DNA of 41,409 nucleotides from Wenzhouxiangella sp. (GCA_007694055.1 RECK01000148.1:1-41409), one strand, 5' to 3'. Counted from the first letter of the stretch, positions 9,105 to 19,085 are shown. The notes: generated by a model not told the origin, from the letters alone. Translations and numbers: made by a program.

Positions 9105-10007
9105 ATGTACAAAGGCAATCTCCTCAAGCATTTGCGGGCCTTTATCCAAACGGCTCGCAACGGCAGCGTCTCGGCCGCGGCTGACAAACTGTTTCTCAGT
9201 CAGCCTTCCATCAGCCAGCAGATTCGCGCACTGGAGGACGGTCTGGATACCATCCTGTTTGAACGACACGGACCACGCATGCAGCTGACCCCGGCCGGCA
9301 AGGCGCTACTGGAGATGGCTCGTCCGCTGGTCGACCGCCTTGATGCCCTGCCCGATGACTTTGCCAAGCGCTACGGATCGCTGGACTCCGGCGAAGTCCG
9401 AATCGCTGCTGGTGAATCGACCATCATGCACCTGCTGCCCGCACTGCTGACCCGCTTTCGCCGCAAGCACCCGGGCATCTTCGTCCACTTCCACAATGTC
9501 TCCGGTGCCGACGGGCTGGGCATGATCCGCGATGACGAGGTCGATTTCGCAGTCGGCTCCATGCTCGATGTGCCGGCCGACATTGATTACCGGCCGATCT
9601 ATCGCTTCAACCCGGTACTCATCATGAGTCCGGATCACCCGCTAAGCCGGAAACGGAAACTGAACCTCGCCGATGTAAGCCCCTATGGGCTCATACTCCC
9701 ACCCCGGCGACGGACCACTTACCAGCTTGTCGACCTGGTCTTTCAGAAACATCGCCTGCCCTTCCGGGTCACCCTGGAGGTTGGCGGCTGGGAAGTCATC
9801 AAGCGCTATGTCAGCCTCGGGCTCGGCATTTCCATTGTCACCAGCATCTGCATCACCGAGGCCGATCGCGAGCGCCTGCTGGTGCGCGACATGAGCGAAT
9901 ACTTTCCGCAGCGCTCCTACGGCGTGGTCATGCGCCGTGGCGCCTACCTGTCGCCGCAGGCTGAGCGCTTTATCGACTTGATGAGTCCGGAGTTGTTTGG
10001 GGAGTAG
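9105..10007 (+). CDS. LysR-family transcriptional regulator, likely controlling aceBA
   Basis: A 300-residue LysR-type regulator. Residues about 5-64 form the winged helix-turn-helix (HLRAFIQTARNGSVSAAADKL, LSQPSISQQIRALEDGL, LFERHGPRMQLTPAGKALL). Residues about 95-295 form the two-lobed effector-binding domain. It diverges from aceB, and the intergenic palindrome suggests autoregulation and control of the glyoxylate shunt genes. The effector cannot be read from sequence; a metabolite of acetate or fatty acid breakdown would fit. LysR genes beside unrelated enzymes are common, so the target assignment rests on the divergent arrangement and the shared dyad. Confidence 0.9.
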   Translation: MYKGNLLKHLRAFIQTARNGSVSAAADKLFLSQPSISQQIRALEDGLDTILFERHGPRMQLTPAGKALLEMARPLVDRLDALPDDFAKRYGSLDSGEVRIAAGESTIMHLLPALLTRFRRKHPGIFVHFHNVSGADGLGMIRDDEVDFAVGSMLDVPADIDYRPIYRFNPVLIMSPDHPLSRKRKLNLADVSPYGLILPPRRRTTYQLVDLVFQKHRLPFRVTLEVGGWEVIKRYVSLGLGISIVTSICITEADRERLLVRDMSEYFPQRSYGVVMRRGAYLSPQAERFIDLMSPELFGE

Positions 10008-10067
10008 AGGGAAAAGGGGAATGGGGAAAGGGCTTTTGGTTTTTTAACTGGCCCCAATGTTGTTGTC

Positions 10068-11216
10068 ATGAAGGAATCAAGTCCTCTGATCATGGTTGCC
10101 CTGTCGGGCGGGGTCGATTCGGCGACGACTGCCTGGCTTCTCAAGCAGCGCGGCGAGCGCATCGCTGCGATGTTCATGAAGAACTGGGAAGAAGACGATC
10201 CCGACGGCGGCTGCACGGCCGAGGCCGATGCGGCGGATGCGCGCCAGGTCGCCGAACTCCTGGGCATCGAGTTCCATGGCCGCAACTTCGCGGTGGAATA
10301 CTGGGAGGACGTGTTCGAGCATTTCCTGGCCGAACTGACCGCAGGCCGCACGCCCAACCCCGACATCCTGTGCAACCGCGAAATCAAGTTCAAGGCCTTT
10401 GTCGACCATGCCCGTGATCTCGGTGCCCGCTACGTTGCCACCGGGCACTACGCACGCCGCCGCGATAACGCGGATGGATCGGTTTCCCTGCTCAAAGGCG
10501 TCGATCCCGGCAAGGATCAGAGCTACTTTCTGCATGCTCTGACCCAGGATCAGCTCCAGCTTGCGCTGTTCCCGCTGGGCGAACTCGAGAAATCGGAAGT
10601 GCGCCGGATCGCCGCTCAAGCAGCACTGCCCGTTGCTCGAAAGAAGGATTCAACCGGCATCTGTTTCATCGGCGAGCGCAATTTCGATCATTTCATCGCC
10701 CGCTACCTGAAGGCCGATCCGGGCGAGATCTGCACCGATGACGGCCAGGTCATCGGCCATCATCGGGGCCTGATTCACTACACGCTGGGACAGCGCAAGG
10801 GATTGAATATCGGCGGCTTGAAGGACTTCCCGGAAGCCCCGTGGTTCGTTGCCTGCAAGGATCTCGCGGCCAATCGCCTGTTCGTCGTTCAGGATGGTGA
10901 ACATCCGCTGTTGATGTCAACCCGCCTCGAGGCAGGTGACCTGACCTGGATCTCGGGGCAAGCCCCCACTGTCGGCACCCGACTGGGGGCCAAGGTACGC
11001 TACCGACAGCCGGACCAGGCCTGCCGCATCGAACGGGTGGACTCAGAACGAATGGAACTGACCTTCGAGCATCCCCAGCGTGCGGTCACCCCCGGACAGT
11101 CCGTGGTGTTGTACGATGACGAATTATGCCTGGGCGGCGGAGTGATCCGCTCCTGCGACGCACCCAGGCCCGAAGCCCTGCGTCACTGCAAACTCGAAGC
11201 AAACAACTCACCATGA
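10068..11216 (+). CDS. mnmA: tRNA-specific 2-thiouridylase MnmA
   Basis: It adds sulfur to C2 of U34 in tRNA-Lys, -Glu and -Gln, using ATP and persulfide relayed by the Tus system. The 382-residue protein has the PP-loop SGGVDS at 13-18, catalytic Cys102 in NPDILCNREIKF, and the second catalytic Cys199 in DSTGICFIGERNF. The C-terminal beta-barrel domains follow. The stop overlaps the hflD start (ATGA, 11213-11216), so the two are translationally coupled, as in many gammaproteobacteria. A substrate, tRNA-Gln(TTG), is encoded elsewhere in this window. Confidence 0.97.
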   Translation: MKESSPLIMVALSGGVDSATTAWLLKQRGERIAAMFMKNWEEDDPDGGCTAEADAADARQVAELLGIEFHGRNFAVEYWEDVFEHFLAELTAGRTPNPDILCNREIKFKAFVDHARDLGARYVATGHYARRRDNADGSVSLLKGVDPGKDQSYFLHALTQDQLQLALFPLGELEKSEVRRIAAQAALPVARKKDSTGICFIGERNFDHFIARYLKADPGEICTDDGQVIGHHRGLIHYTLGQRKGLNIGGLKDFPEAPWFVACKDLAANRLFVVQDGEHPLLMSTRLEAGDLTWISGQAPTVGTRLGAKVRYRQPDQACRIERVDSERMELTFEHPQRAVTPGQSVVLYDDELCLGGGVIRSCDAPRPEALRHCKLEANNSP

Positions 11217-11824
11217 AAGAAGCCACCATTGCCTTTGCCGGGATGCTGCAGGCCAGCGAGCTCGTTCGCCAGCTTGCCTCCTCGGGCACCTGCAGCCAGA
11301 CCGCGGCGCGGGCCAGCCTGGCCAGCATTTTTGCCATGACGCCGGAATCCACGGAAGATGTTTTTGGCGGTCTGGGCGGCGTTCGCATGGGGCTGCGGGT
11401 CATGGTCGAGCTTTTCAGTGCGCGCAGCGGCCAGGAAAACCTGCAAAGTCTCAACTATGCCCTGGGTATCGCCAAGCTGGCCGGCCAGGTCGAGCGCGAC
11501 GGCAAACGCCAGGCCGAGCTTGGCCGGGAAATATCACTGATCGAATCGGCCTGGAAAGACAGCGAGGAAGCCCTGGATGAGAGCGTACTGAGCCAGCTCG
11601 CCGATGCCTACCAGCGCCACATATCCACCCTCGATTTTCGACTTTCGATCAGCGGCAAACCGGAGTACCTCAAACAGCCGGAAAAAGTGGCCTTCATCCG
11701 CGCCTTGCTGCTGGCCGGAATCCGTTCAGCCTTTCTTTGGCGTCAGATGGGTGGACGGCAGTGGCGACTGGTCTTTCAGCGTCGCAAGATGCTGAGTCAG
11801 GCCCAGGCGTTGCTTTCGGCCTGA
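11213..11824 (+). CDS. hflD: High frequency lysogenization protein HflD homologue
   Basis: A 203-residue mainly helical protein of the HflD/YcfC family, recognised from segments such as CSQTAARASLASIF, GLGGVRMGLRVMVELF and the C-terminal IRALLLAGIRSAFLWRQMGG, and from its place directly after mnmA. In E. coli HflD is a membrane-peripheral protein that affects lambda CII stability; its host role is not established. ATG 11213 is used because it overlaps the mnmA stop and aligns with the family start. In E. coli purB follows; here acnA does. Confidence 0.92.
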   Translation: MKEATIAFAGMLQASELVRQLASSGTCSQTAARASLASIFAMTPESTEDVFGGLGGVRMGLRVMVELFSARSGQENLQSLNYALGIAKLAGQVERDGKRQAELGREISLIESAWKDSEEALDESVLSQLADAYQRHISTLDFRLSISGKPEYLKQPEKVAFIRALLLAGIRSAFLWRQMGGRQWRLVFQRRKMLSQAQALLSA

Positions 11825-11870
11825 ACGGGCAGACGCGACCATCGTCGCAGGGCGCGCGTCGAGATCAGCG

Positions 11871-11879
11871 TGGTAAAAT
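11871..11879 (+). promoter_or_regulatory. Candidate extended -10 promoter for acnA
   Basis: TGG-TAAAAT (TGn plus five of six -10 matches) lies just after hflD, and no -35 match is seen. A start near 11886 would give a roughly 60-base leader containing a small stem (GCTGA/TCAGC, 11885-11899) before the ribosome site TGAGGAGAG and ATG 11948. Confidence 0.5.
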
Positions 11880-11947
11880 AGAAAGCTGACCGGATCAGCA
11901 TTGACGCCGATCCCTGACCCATTGCAAGCACTTGAGGAGAGTCCCCC

Positions 11948-14716
11948 ATGCGTGACGAGCTTGGCTGCCGCGACAGCTTCGACGCCGATGGCAAGCGTTT
12001 CGGTTTCTACAGCCTGAAAAAACTGTCCGAACAACACGACAGCGTCAATCGGCTGCCCTATTCCCTGAAAATCCTGCTCGAGAACCTGCTGCGTCACGAG
12101 GACGGCATTAACATCACCGCCGACGATATCGCCGGCTTGGCCAACTGGGATCCGAAATCCGAGCCTGATACAGAGATTTCCTTTACCCCGGCTCGCGTGG
12201 TCCTGCAGGACTTCACCGGCGTGCCTGCGATTGTTGACCTGGCCGCCATGCGCGATGCCATGAAGAAGCTTGGCGGCAACCCGAACCGAATCAACCCGCT
12301 GTCTCCGGCCGAACTGGTCATCGACCATTCCGTGCAGGTCGACAATTACGGTCGCGCCGATGCGCTGGACCTCAACAACCAGATTGAATTCCAGCGCAAC
12401 AAGGAGCGTTACGCTTTCCTGCGCTGGGGTCAGGGTGCCTTCGACAACTTCAAGGTCGTCCCACCCAATACCGGCATCGTTCACCAGGTCAACCTCGAAC
12501 ACCTCTCACGTGTGGTTTTCGGCGAAAAAGTCGACGGCGAACTGATGGCGTGGCCGGATACCGTGGTCGGCACCGACTCTCACACCACCATGATCAACGG
12601 TCTCGGCATCCTCGGCTGGGGTGTAGGCGGCATCGAGGCCGAGGCCGCCATGCTCGGCCAGCCGATCTCCATGCTCATTCCCCAGGTCATCGGCTTCAAG
12701 CTGACCGGCAAGCTGCCGGAAGGCACCACCGCCACCGACCTGGTCTTGACCATTACCCAGATTCTTCGCGAGAAGGGCGTAGTCAGCAAGTTCGTCGAGT
12801 TCTTTGGTGACGGTCTGTCGCATCTACCCCTGGCGGATCGGGCCACCATCGGCAACATGTCTCCCGAGTTTGGCTCTACTTGCGCCATCTTCCCCATCGA
12901 CGCCGAAACCATCCGCTACATGGAACTGTCCGGGCGCACTTCCGGTCACCGCGAACTGGTCGAAAACTATGCCCGCGCCCAGGGCATGTGGCGCGAGGAT
13001 GGTGATGCCGACCCGATCTACACCGACATCATCGAGCTTGACATGGGCGAAGTCGTACCCAGCCTGGCTGGCCCGAAACGACCGCAGGACCGGGTATTGC
13101 TGAGCAACGCCAAGAACGATTTCCTGGCGGCCAAGAGCACCATGACGAGCGACCGCGATGCGGCCCACGACAAGGAAGACGCGCGCTTCAAGGGCGAAGG
13201 TGGCAGCACGGCTGTCGGCGCTCGCCTGCCGGCCGGCTGCGCCGAAGTCACCTACAAGGATCAGACCTTCCAGCTCAAGGACGGTGCCGTGGTCATTGCA
13301 GCCATCACCTCCTGCACCAACACCTCCAACCCGGCGGTCATGCTGGGTGCGGGCTTGCTGGCGCGCAATGCCCGGCAGAAGGGACTTAACGTCAAGCCCT
13401 GGGTCAAAACTTCGCTGGCACCAGGCTCCAAGGTGGTTACCGATTACCTTACCAAGGCCGGCCTGGTCGACGACCTGGAGGCGCTGGGCTTCTATACCGT
13501 TGGCTACGGCTGCACTACCTGCATCGGCAACTCCGGCCCCCTGCCCGAAGCGATAGAGCGGGCTGTCAAGGATCGTGACATGGTGGTCTGCTCGGTACTG
13601 TCGGGCAATCGCAACTTCGAAGGTCGCATCCACGCCGAAATCAAGATGAACTATCTGGCCTCACCCCCGCTGGTCGTGGCCTACGCCATTGCCGGGCGCA
13701 TGGATGCCGACCTGATCAACGACCCGCTGGGTGAAGACCCGGACGGCAACCCGGTGTACCTGAAAGACATCTGGCCAAACGCGAAGGAGCTGCAGGAGTT
13801 CATTGCCGAAAACGTATCTTCCGAAATGTTCCAGTCCTCTTACAAGAACGTTTTCGAGGGCGATGATCGCTGGAAGAGCATGGACACCCCGACCGGTGAG
13901 ATGTTCGCATGGGACGACGATTCCACCTATGTCCAGAACCCGCCCTACTTCGAGGGCATGGACATGGACGCGCCGGGCATTTCCGACATTCACGGTGCGC
14001 GCGTCCTGGCCAAGCTGGCCGACTCGGTCACGACCGACCATATCTCCCCGGCCGGAAACATCAAGGCAGACTCACCGGCCGGTGAATACCTGCAGAAAAA
14101 CGGCGTGTCTCCGGCGGATTTCAACTCCTATGGCTCGCGCCGCGGCAACCACCAGGTCATGATGCGTGGCACTTTCGCCAACGTCCGCATCCGCAACGAG
14201 ATTGCCCCGGGCACCGAGGGCGGCTTTACCAAGTACCTGCCCGACGACGCCGTGATGCCGATCTTTGATGCCGCCATGAAGTACCAGGCCGACGACACAC
14301 CCCTGATCGTCATCGCCGGCAAGGAGTACGGCTCGGGTTCATCCCGTGACTGGGCTGCCAAAGGCACCCGCCTGCTCGGCATCAAGGCCGTGATCTGCGA
14401 AAGCTTCGAGCGCATTCACCGCTCCAACCTGGTCGGCATGGGCGTGCTTCCCTTGAACTTCAGGGACGGCGATACCCCGGAAAGCCTCGGGCTTGACGGT
14501 ACCGAAACCTATGACATCGTCGGCCTGGGCGATGGCACGGTCAAGGAGGTCGATGTGACGGCGACCAGAAGTGATGGCTCGAAGATCGAGTTCAAGGCCC
14601 GGGTCCGACTGGATACGCCGAAGGAAATCGAGTACTACCGCCATGGCGGCATCCTGCACTATGTGCTGCGCCAGATGGCTGGCGGTGACCCCGGCGAGGC
14701 AGCCAAGGCGGCATGA
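11948..14716 (+). CDS. acnA: Aconitate hydratase A
   Basis: Converts citrate to isocitrate through cis-aconitate in the TCA cycle and glyoxylate shunt, using a [4Fe-4S] cluster. The 922-residue length and domain order match the AcnA/IRP type (E. coli 891), not AcnB. The cluster ligands are Cys456 (in SCTNTSNP), Cys522 and Cys525 ([12 protein letters not shown]). The swivel domain carries [14 protein letters not shown] and [18 protein letters not shown] strong GGAGAG ribosome site precedes the ATG, and a rho-independent terminator follows. Its product isocitrate is the substrate of the nearby aceA product. Confidence 0.97.
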   Translation: MRDELGCRDSFDADGKRFGFYSLKKLSEQHDSVNRLPYSLKILLENLLRHEDGINITADDIAGLANWDPKSEPDTEISFTPARVVLQDFTGVPAIVDLAAMRDAMKKLGGNPNRINPLSPAELVIDHSVQVDNYGRADALDLNNQIEFQRNKERYAFLRWGQGAFDNFKVVPPNTGIVHQVNLEHLSRVVFGEKVDGELMAWPDTVVGTDSHTTMINGLGILGWGVGGIEAEAAMLGQPISMLIPQVIGFKLTGKLPEGTTATDLVLTITQILREKGVVSKFVEFFGDGLSHLPLADRATIGNMSPEFGSTCAIFPIDAETIRYMELSGRTSGHRELVENYARAQGMWREDGDADPIYTDIIELDMGEVVPSLAGPKRPQDRVLLSNAKNDFLAAKSTMTSDRDAAHDKEDARFKGEGGSTAVGARLPAGCAEVTYKDQTFQLKDGAVVIAAITSCTNTSNPAVMLGAGLLARNARQKGLNVKPWVKTSLAPGSKVVTDYLTKAGLVDDLEALGFYTVGYGCTTCIGNSGPLPEAIERAVKDRDMVVCSVLSGNRNFEGRIHAEIKMNYLASPPLVVAYAIAGRMDADLINDPLGEDPDGNPVYLKDIWPNAKELQEFIAENVSSEMFQSSYKNVFEGDDRWKSMDTPTGEMFAWDDDSTYVQNPPYFEGMDMDAPGISDIHGARVLAKLADSVTTDHISPAGNIKADSPAGEYLQKNGVSPADFNSYGSRRGNHQVMMRGTFANVRIRNEIAPGTEGGFTKYLPDDAVMPIFDAAMKYQADDTPLIVIAGKEYGSGSSRDWAAKGTRLLGIKAVICESFERIHRSNLVGMGVLPLNFRDGDTPESLGLDGTETYDIVGLGDGTVKEVDVTATRSDGSKIEFKARVRLDTPKEIEYYRHGGILHYVLRQMAGGDPGEAAKAA

Positions 14717-14765
14717 GCCAGGAACCAGGCTCCCAGGCCTGAACGCCGCAAGGCGGACTTACAAG

Positions 14766-14799
14766 CCCGGCAGAGCGCAAGCTCCGCCGGGTTTTTTTT
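14766..14799 (+). terminator. Rho-independent terminator of acnA
   Basis: CCCGGC-A-GAGC, loop GCAA, GCTC-C-GCCGGG forms a 10-bp stem with one mismatch, followed directly by eight T residues. It lies about 50 bases after the acnA stop and before the convergent Sel1 lipoprotein gene. Confidence 0.92.
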
Positions 14800-14815
14800 G
14801 GCCTGCCGGATTGGC

Positions 14816-17104
14816 CTATGGCAAGTCGCCGGCGGGACTGGCGATGTAGGGCTGGTCGGATTCGTACAGGGCCATGCGATGGCGCATATCGGCCAGGGTC
14901 TGCTCGGCATTCGGTTCCTGACGCTCGGTTTGGGCCAGTGCAATGGCGTGATTGATGCGCGCCTTTTCGAAGTCGCCCTTGGCGGCCTGGCAGGCGGCCA
15001 GCGTGCTGTACATGTAGTGGTGCGGTTCATCGCGCCGATCAAACACCCGAGCGATGACCGCCATGCCACGCCCGGGGTCCTGACTCGCGCCCAGCTCACC
15101 GGTGCACAGTACGAAGGCCAGATCATTGCCGGCCCAGTCCGACCCGGCCCGGGCCGCCTCTTCCCATACATCGAGACCTGATTCCAGCTTCTCGAGATCG
15201 TAAATCAACGCCATACCGAGCTCATACAGCGCATCCTCGTTACCCTGTTCATGGGCGCGGCGGAACCAGTATGCGCCAGCGGCTTCGTCGAGGGCCAGGG
15301 CATCGCCGGTCAGGTAGCGCTCACCGAGTTGCATGCTGGCTTCGGCCAGACCGGTCTCAGCCAGGTACTCAAGAACAGCCTGGCCATGACGCGGGTCGCG
15401 GCTGAACGGGGCCACCTCGAACAGGTTGCGCGCAACCAGCAAGGCTGCACCAGGCCCTTCATCCGCCAGCAGCGCATCGGTGACAGCCAAACCGCGCCCG
15501 GGATTGTCCGGGCTCAACTCCGGAAAGGCGACGTAGACCGCAGCGAGCAGGGCAACGGCACTGACGTCACCCAGCATCATGCCGCTGCTGAGCCAGTCCA
15601 TCGCCAGGCGCTGGCCAGCAGGCGTTTCCTCGTTCAGCGCTCGAATCGCCTTGATCCGGATGGCCGCGTGATGCCCACCCATGGCGGCGGCTTGCAACCA
15701 TTGGCTGGACTCATCAGGGTCGAGCCGCTGACCGGCCAGGGCGCCCAGCATGAACTGCGACTCGGCCAGACCCAGCTCAGCGGCCCGACGCATCATGGCC
15801 AGGCCACGTTCCGAGGCCAGGCCGGCCTGCAAGGCCGACATGTGCAGGCCCATGGGCAAACCGGCACCCGCAGCAAGTTCGATCCGGGCATCGGAACCGC
15901 CCTGCCCCGACGTCGCCTGCTTGGCATCACTCAGGGCCAGCAGCAGGTGGGCGCGAGCTTCACCGCGCTCGGCAGACGCTTGCAGCAGGGCCAGGCGCAC
16001 TTCACTGTAGCTCGCTTCATCCGTTCGCCCGTCTGGCAACTCGTCTTCACGGAGCAACTCGGCAACGTAGTACAGCGCGAACCCGGGGCCCGTCATGGAC
16101 TCTGCGGTTTCCAGCGCTTCACGGACAGCAACATCATCAAGTCCGCGCTGCTCGCGGATGATCAGGCGACCCGCCTCCAGGGCCCAACCCTCGGCGATCC
16201 CAAGCGAGCGCACGCTCGCCAGGGTTTCAGTCTCCAGCTCGGGGTTGCAAGCCGCGTCGGGCCAGGAAAGGCAGACCTCGACAAGACTCACAGCGGTCCC
16301 TGGATAGCCCGACTGCCAGGCGCGCTCAAGGGCGCGCCGGGCAGCCAGTGCATTCAGGCTCCAGCCCTGGATATCGGTATTCATGAAGCCGGCCAGGGCC
16401 AGGGGATCACCGGCCAGGGCTTCCGACTCCAGAACGCTCAGTGCCAAGGCTCGGCGCGGGCCGGGAAAGTCAGTCAGCCAGTCTTCGCTGTTCAAGGCAG
16501 CCAGGGCCTCAAGCTGATCGAAGTAGAGCCGATGCTGACGCCCGGCGTCATCCATCGCCGACACCTCCAGCAGCAAGTAACGCACGCTGTCGAAAGTCAG
16601 GTAGCGCTTCCACAACACTTCCATGTCCAGCGCCGCGACCAGCGGATAAATGTCCATGGGATGGAGGATTGGCGCAGGCTGCCAGGGTGCCCTGCCCCGC
16701 CCATCCCGCAAGGCGAAGCGAATCAGTGCGTCAATCGCCTCCTCGCTTTCGACCTGCCAGTTCTGATCATCAAGCAAATAGGCACAGTCCAGGGCCGTGT
16801 ACCACTTGTAAAGATCGACCGGCAAACGCGTCAAGGCAGATTGGAGGCCGGTCCGGTGGCGCGTACAAGTGGCCGCCGTCAACGGCTCCTCGAACAACTC
16901 ACGCAGCTGTGCCTCGGCGCGCGGCAACTGCCGGGGAATGGCGGCCGGAGACAGCTGCGCCCACTTGGTCGTGGCCAGGCGCAGGGTTTCGCGATCCAGG
17001 GGGGCGCCGGGCTCCGAGCGCTGATTGCCGGCAACGCAGCCGCCCAGAACGACCACGATCAACACCAGGACAGCCGTCTTCGAAATGGGTGAACTCAAGA
17101 GCAA
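14816..17104 (-). CDS. Large Sel1/TPR-like repeat lipoprotein of unknown function
   Basis: A 762-residue predicted lipoprotein. The N-terminal hydrophobic signal ends in the lipobox LGGC with Cys23; the following Val suggests the outer membrane. The middle and C-terminal half contain alpha-alpha repeats of the Sel1 type, for example MMRRAAELGLAESQFMLGALAG, WLQAAAMGGHHAAIRIKAIRAL, YLAETGLAEASMQLGERYLTG and WFRRAHEQGNEDALYELGMALIY. Such solenoids hold protein partners. The region around 30-400 is less clearly repetitive. It is a single-gene unit, convergent with acnA and divergent from the DUF4197 gene. The specific function is unknown. Confidence 0.82.
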   Translation of the reverse strand: MLLSSPISKTAVLVLIVVVLGGCVAGNQRSEPGAPLDRETLRLATTKWAQLSPAAIPRQLPRAEAQLRELFEEPLTAATCTRHRTGLQSALTRLPVDLYKWYTALDCAYLLDDQNWQVESEEAIDALIRFALRDGRGRAPWQPAPILHPMDIYPLVAALDMEVLWKRYLTFDSVRYLLLEVSAMDDAGRQHRLYFDQLEALAALNSEDWLTDFPGPRRALALSVLESEALAGDPLALAGFMNTDIQGWSLNALAARRALERAWQSGYPGTAVSLVEVCLSWPDAACNPELETETLASVRSLGIAEGWALEAGRLIIREQRGLDDVAVREALETAESMTGPGFALYYVAELLREDELPDGRTDEASYSEVRLALLQASAERGEARAHLLLALSDAKQATSGQGGSDARIELAAGAGLPMGLHMSALQAGLASERGLAMMRRAAELGLAESQFMLGALAGQRLDPDESSQWLQAAAMGGHHAAIRIKAIRALNEETPAGQRLAMDWLSSGMMLGDVSAVALLAAVYVAFPELSPDNPGRGLAVTDALLADEGPGAALLVARNLFEVAPFSRDPRHGQAVLEYLAETGLAEASMQLGERYLTGDALALDEAAGAYWFRRAHEQGNEDALYELGMALIYDLEKLESGLDVWEEAARAGSDWAGNDLAFVLCTGELGASQDPGRGMAVIARVFDRRDEPHHYMYSTLAACQAAKGDFEKARINHAIALAQTERQEPNAEQTLADMRHRMALYESDQPYIASPAGDLP

Positions 17105-17234
17105 TGATCCGCTTCAGCCAGTTTCGGCATTGTAGCAACTGCCGATGACATCGCGATCGACCGACGTTTTCAGCATCCTGCTCGGCCGCTGCAATCAAGT
17201 AAGCTGAACGTTATCTGACCGGGACTGAACAACC

Positions 17235-17963
17235 ATGAAATTCGACAAGGTAGCACTGCGCTCCAGGCCTGCGCTTATCCTGATGATCCTGATAATGCTG
17301 GCGCTGCTCCAGGGCTGTGCCAGCCTCGACGACTGGCCGGGGGTCGCATCAGGGCCTGACTCGGATGTACGCATAGAAGCAGGACTCAGGGAAGCACTGG
17401 AGGTGGGTAGTCAGCGCGCCGTCAACCGGCTGGGGCGCATCGACGGTTACTTTGCCGACCCGAACCTGCGGATCCCGCTGCCGGAAGCCATTGAACCGGC
17501 CGCGACCCAGCTTCGCCGCCTGGGTCTGGCAGGCCAGCTCGATGAACTGGAGCTGGCCATGAACCGGGCCGCCGAGCTGGCCGCCGCGGAAGCCGGCGAT
17601 GTATTCATCCAGGCCATTCGGGGGCTGCGGCCTTCCGATGCCAGGGCAATTCTCAACGGCGGTGATGACGCAGCGACCCGGTTTCTTCGCCAGACAGCCG
17701 GTCCGACCTTGACCCGGCGCTACCAGCCGATTGTTGCCAATGCCCTGAACCAGGTACAGGCCTACCAGCAATTCCGCGAACTGGCCGAGCGCTGGAATCG
17801 CCTGCCGACCGGCCGCCCGCTGGACTTCAATCTTGAAGACTACGTTACCGAACGAGCACTGGATGGTCTGTTCCAGGCGCTGGCCGACGAAGAGCAGCGC
17901 ATCCGCCGCGACCCGGTCGCGCGCACCACTGCCCTGCTTCGGGAAGTGTTCGGCGGTGACTGA
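17235..17963 (+). CDS. DUF4197-family lipoprotein
   Basis: A 242-residue protein that I match to the DUF4197 family from segments such as AGLREALEVGSQRAV, PNLRIPLPEAI, MNRAAELAAAEAGDVFIQAI, LNGGDDAATRFLRQ and DYVTERALDGLFQALADEEQRIRRDPVARTT. The N-terminus has a signal ending LQGC with lipidated Cys28. The function of this family is not known. Its stop overlaps the start of the next gene, so the two are probably coupled. Confidence 0.85.
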   Translation: MKFDKVALRSRPALILMILIMLALLQGCASLDDWPGVASGPDSDVRIEAGLREALEVGSQRAVNRLGRIDGYFADPNLRIPLPEAIEPAATQLRRLGLAGQLDELELAMNRAAELAAAEAGDVFIQAIRGLRPSDARAILNGGDDAATRFLRQTAGPTLTRRYQPIVANALNQVQAYQQFRELAERWNRLPTGRPLDFNLEDYVTERALDGLFQALADEEQRIRRDPVARTTALLREVFGGD

Positions 17964-18588
17964 AGGCAGCGCCGCTGTCGGGCGAGAGGCCGCCACCGGC
18001 ATCGTCCTGGCAGGACTGCTACCCCTGGCGGGAATCGTTCTGCTTGGCTGGGATCCACAGGCAGTGATGCTGGTGCTCTGGCTTGAGGGGCTGGTGATGG
18101 GGTTTTTTCTGGCACTGCGGATCTATTGGCGCCCGCCCTGGAGACCAGGAGCAATGCTCGTTCGCCTGTACGCGATGCTGCTCGTGCTGCTGGCCTGGCT
18201 TTCCTTTGTCACCTCGCAATTGATGGGGATCATGGTCATATTCAGTATCGCCGCCAACGGTGTCGAGGATGACTGGACCGAGCTGTGGGAGCGCTTGGTG
18301 GAGCAGACAATGGACCAGTGGCTATGGGTGCCGGCCATCATGCTCTTGCTGGACCAGATCTGGCGCTTTTGGCGCGAGTGGGTGCAACCAAAGCGCTGGC
18401 TGGCAGTCACCATCTGGCCGCTCCTCGGCGCCCTGTTCGGCCGCGTTGTGCTGGTTCAGCTAGTGTTCCTGGCCGGGCTTGCCATGCTGCTCTTCCTTGA
18501 AGCACCGCAGGCAATGGTCATTTTTCTGATCATCGTGAAGACCGGCCTGGAGCTGGTTCTGCTGCGCCGACGAAAAAACCGCGCGTGA
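17956..18588 (+). CDS. Small multi-pass membrane protein (DUF6498-like)
   Basis: From GTG 17956 this is a 210-residue protein with about five or six hydrophobic segments. The opening GIVLAGLLPLAGIVLLGWD followed by a WLEGLVMGFF segment resembles the DUF6498 family as I recall it; I could not search. The frame is open upstream, but that part overlaps the DUF4197 gene out of frame and has no membrane character. The GTG overlaps the DUF4197 stop by 8 bases, which supports it as the start through translational coupling. Function unknown. Confidence 0.7.
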   Translation: MTEGSAAVGREAATGIVLAGLLPLAGIVLLGWDPQAVMLVLWLEGLVMGFFLALRIYWRPPWRPGAMLVRLYAMLLVLLAWLSFVTSQLMGIMVIFSIAANGVEDDWTELWERLVEQTMDQWLWVPAIMLLLDQIWRFWREWVQPKRWLAVTIWPLLGALFGRVVLVQLVFLAGLAMLLFLEAPQAMVIFLIIVKTGLELVLLRRRKNRA

Positions 18589-18598
18589 GGCCGCAGGC

Positions 18599-19075
18599 TC
18601 AGTCCTCGTCCAGTTCCAGGTAGACCGGCAGCTCATGGTTGCGGCTGTGCTGGAAAATCAGCTGGGTTTCGATATGGGCAACTTCAGGGCGTTCGGTAAA
18701 CGCTGACAGGGCCAGTTCGCGCAGGTGCGAGGCATCGCTTACAGCCACATGAACCAGGTAGTCGTTGGCGCCGGCGACATGGAAAATGGTCACCACTTCG
18801 GCCAGGGATTCGAGATGGCGCTGAAAGGATTCCACTTCGCTGCGAGCGTGGCGGGTCAGTCGCACCGCGACCATCGCCTGCAGGCCGATACCAATAGCGT
18901 CCGGATCAACATCGGCATGGTAACCGGTAAGCACGCGGGCCAGCCGCAATCGCCGCACCCGCTCCAGACAAGACGACGGAGCCAGCCCCACCTTGGCCGC
19001 CAACTCCTTGTTGGACATCCGAGCATTCTTCCGCAAGCAGCGGATGATCTGAATATCTGTCGGATCCAGCCGCAT
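18599..19075 (-). CDS. Lrp/AsnC-family transcriptional regulator
   Basis: A 158-residue Lrp-type regulator. The helix-turn-helix is at about 4-55 (IIRCLRKNARMSNKELAAKVGLAPSSC), and the C-terminal RAM domain (about 65-145) binds the amino-acid effector and oligomerises. It diverges from a PLP-dependent sulfur amino acid enzyme across 92 bases. The arrangement is like mdeR-mdeA of Pseudomonas putida, where an Lrp-type protein activates methionine gamma-lyase. By analogy this one likely controls the neighbouring enzyme gene in response to an amino acid. Confidence 0.92.
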   Translation of the reverse strand: MRLDPTDIQIIRCLRKNARMSNKELAAKVGLAPSSCLERVRRLRLARVLTGYHADVDPDAIGIGLQAMVAVRLTRHARSEVESFQRHLESLAEVVTIFHVAGANDYLVHVAVSDASHLRELALSAFTERPEVAHIETQLIFQHSRNHELPVYLELDED

Positions 19076-19085
19076 TTCTGACCTA

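Noticed and set aside
10008-10067. Purine-rich stretch followed by a T-run between lysR and mnmA as a terminator
   Set aside because: No stable stem precedes the T-run; only weak GGGC/GCCC pairing across it is possible.
15251-17092. Long open frame of 613 codons on the plus strand, antisense to the Sel1-repeat lipoprotein gene
   Set aside because: Composition is typical of an antisense shadow in GC-rich DNA (many Gln, His, Arg, Gly), no domain is recognisable, and the opposite strand has a signal peptide and clear repeats.
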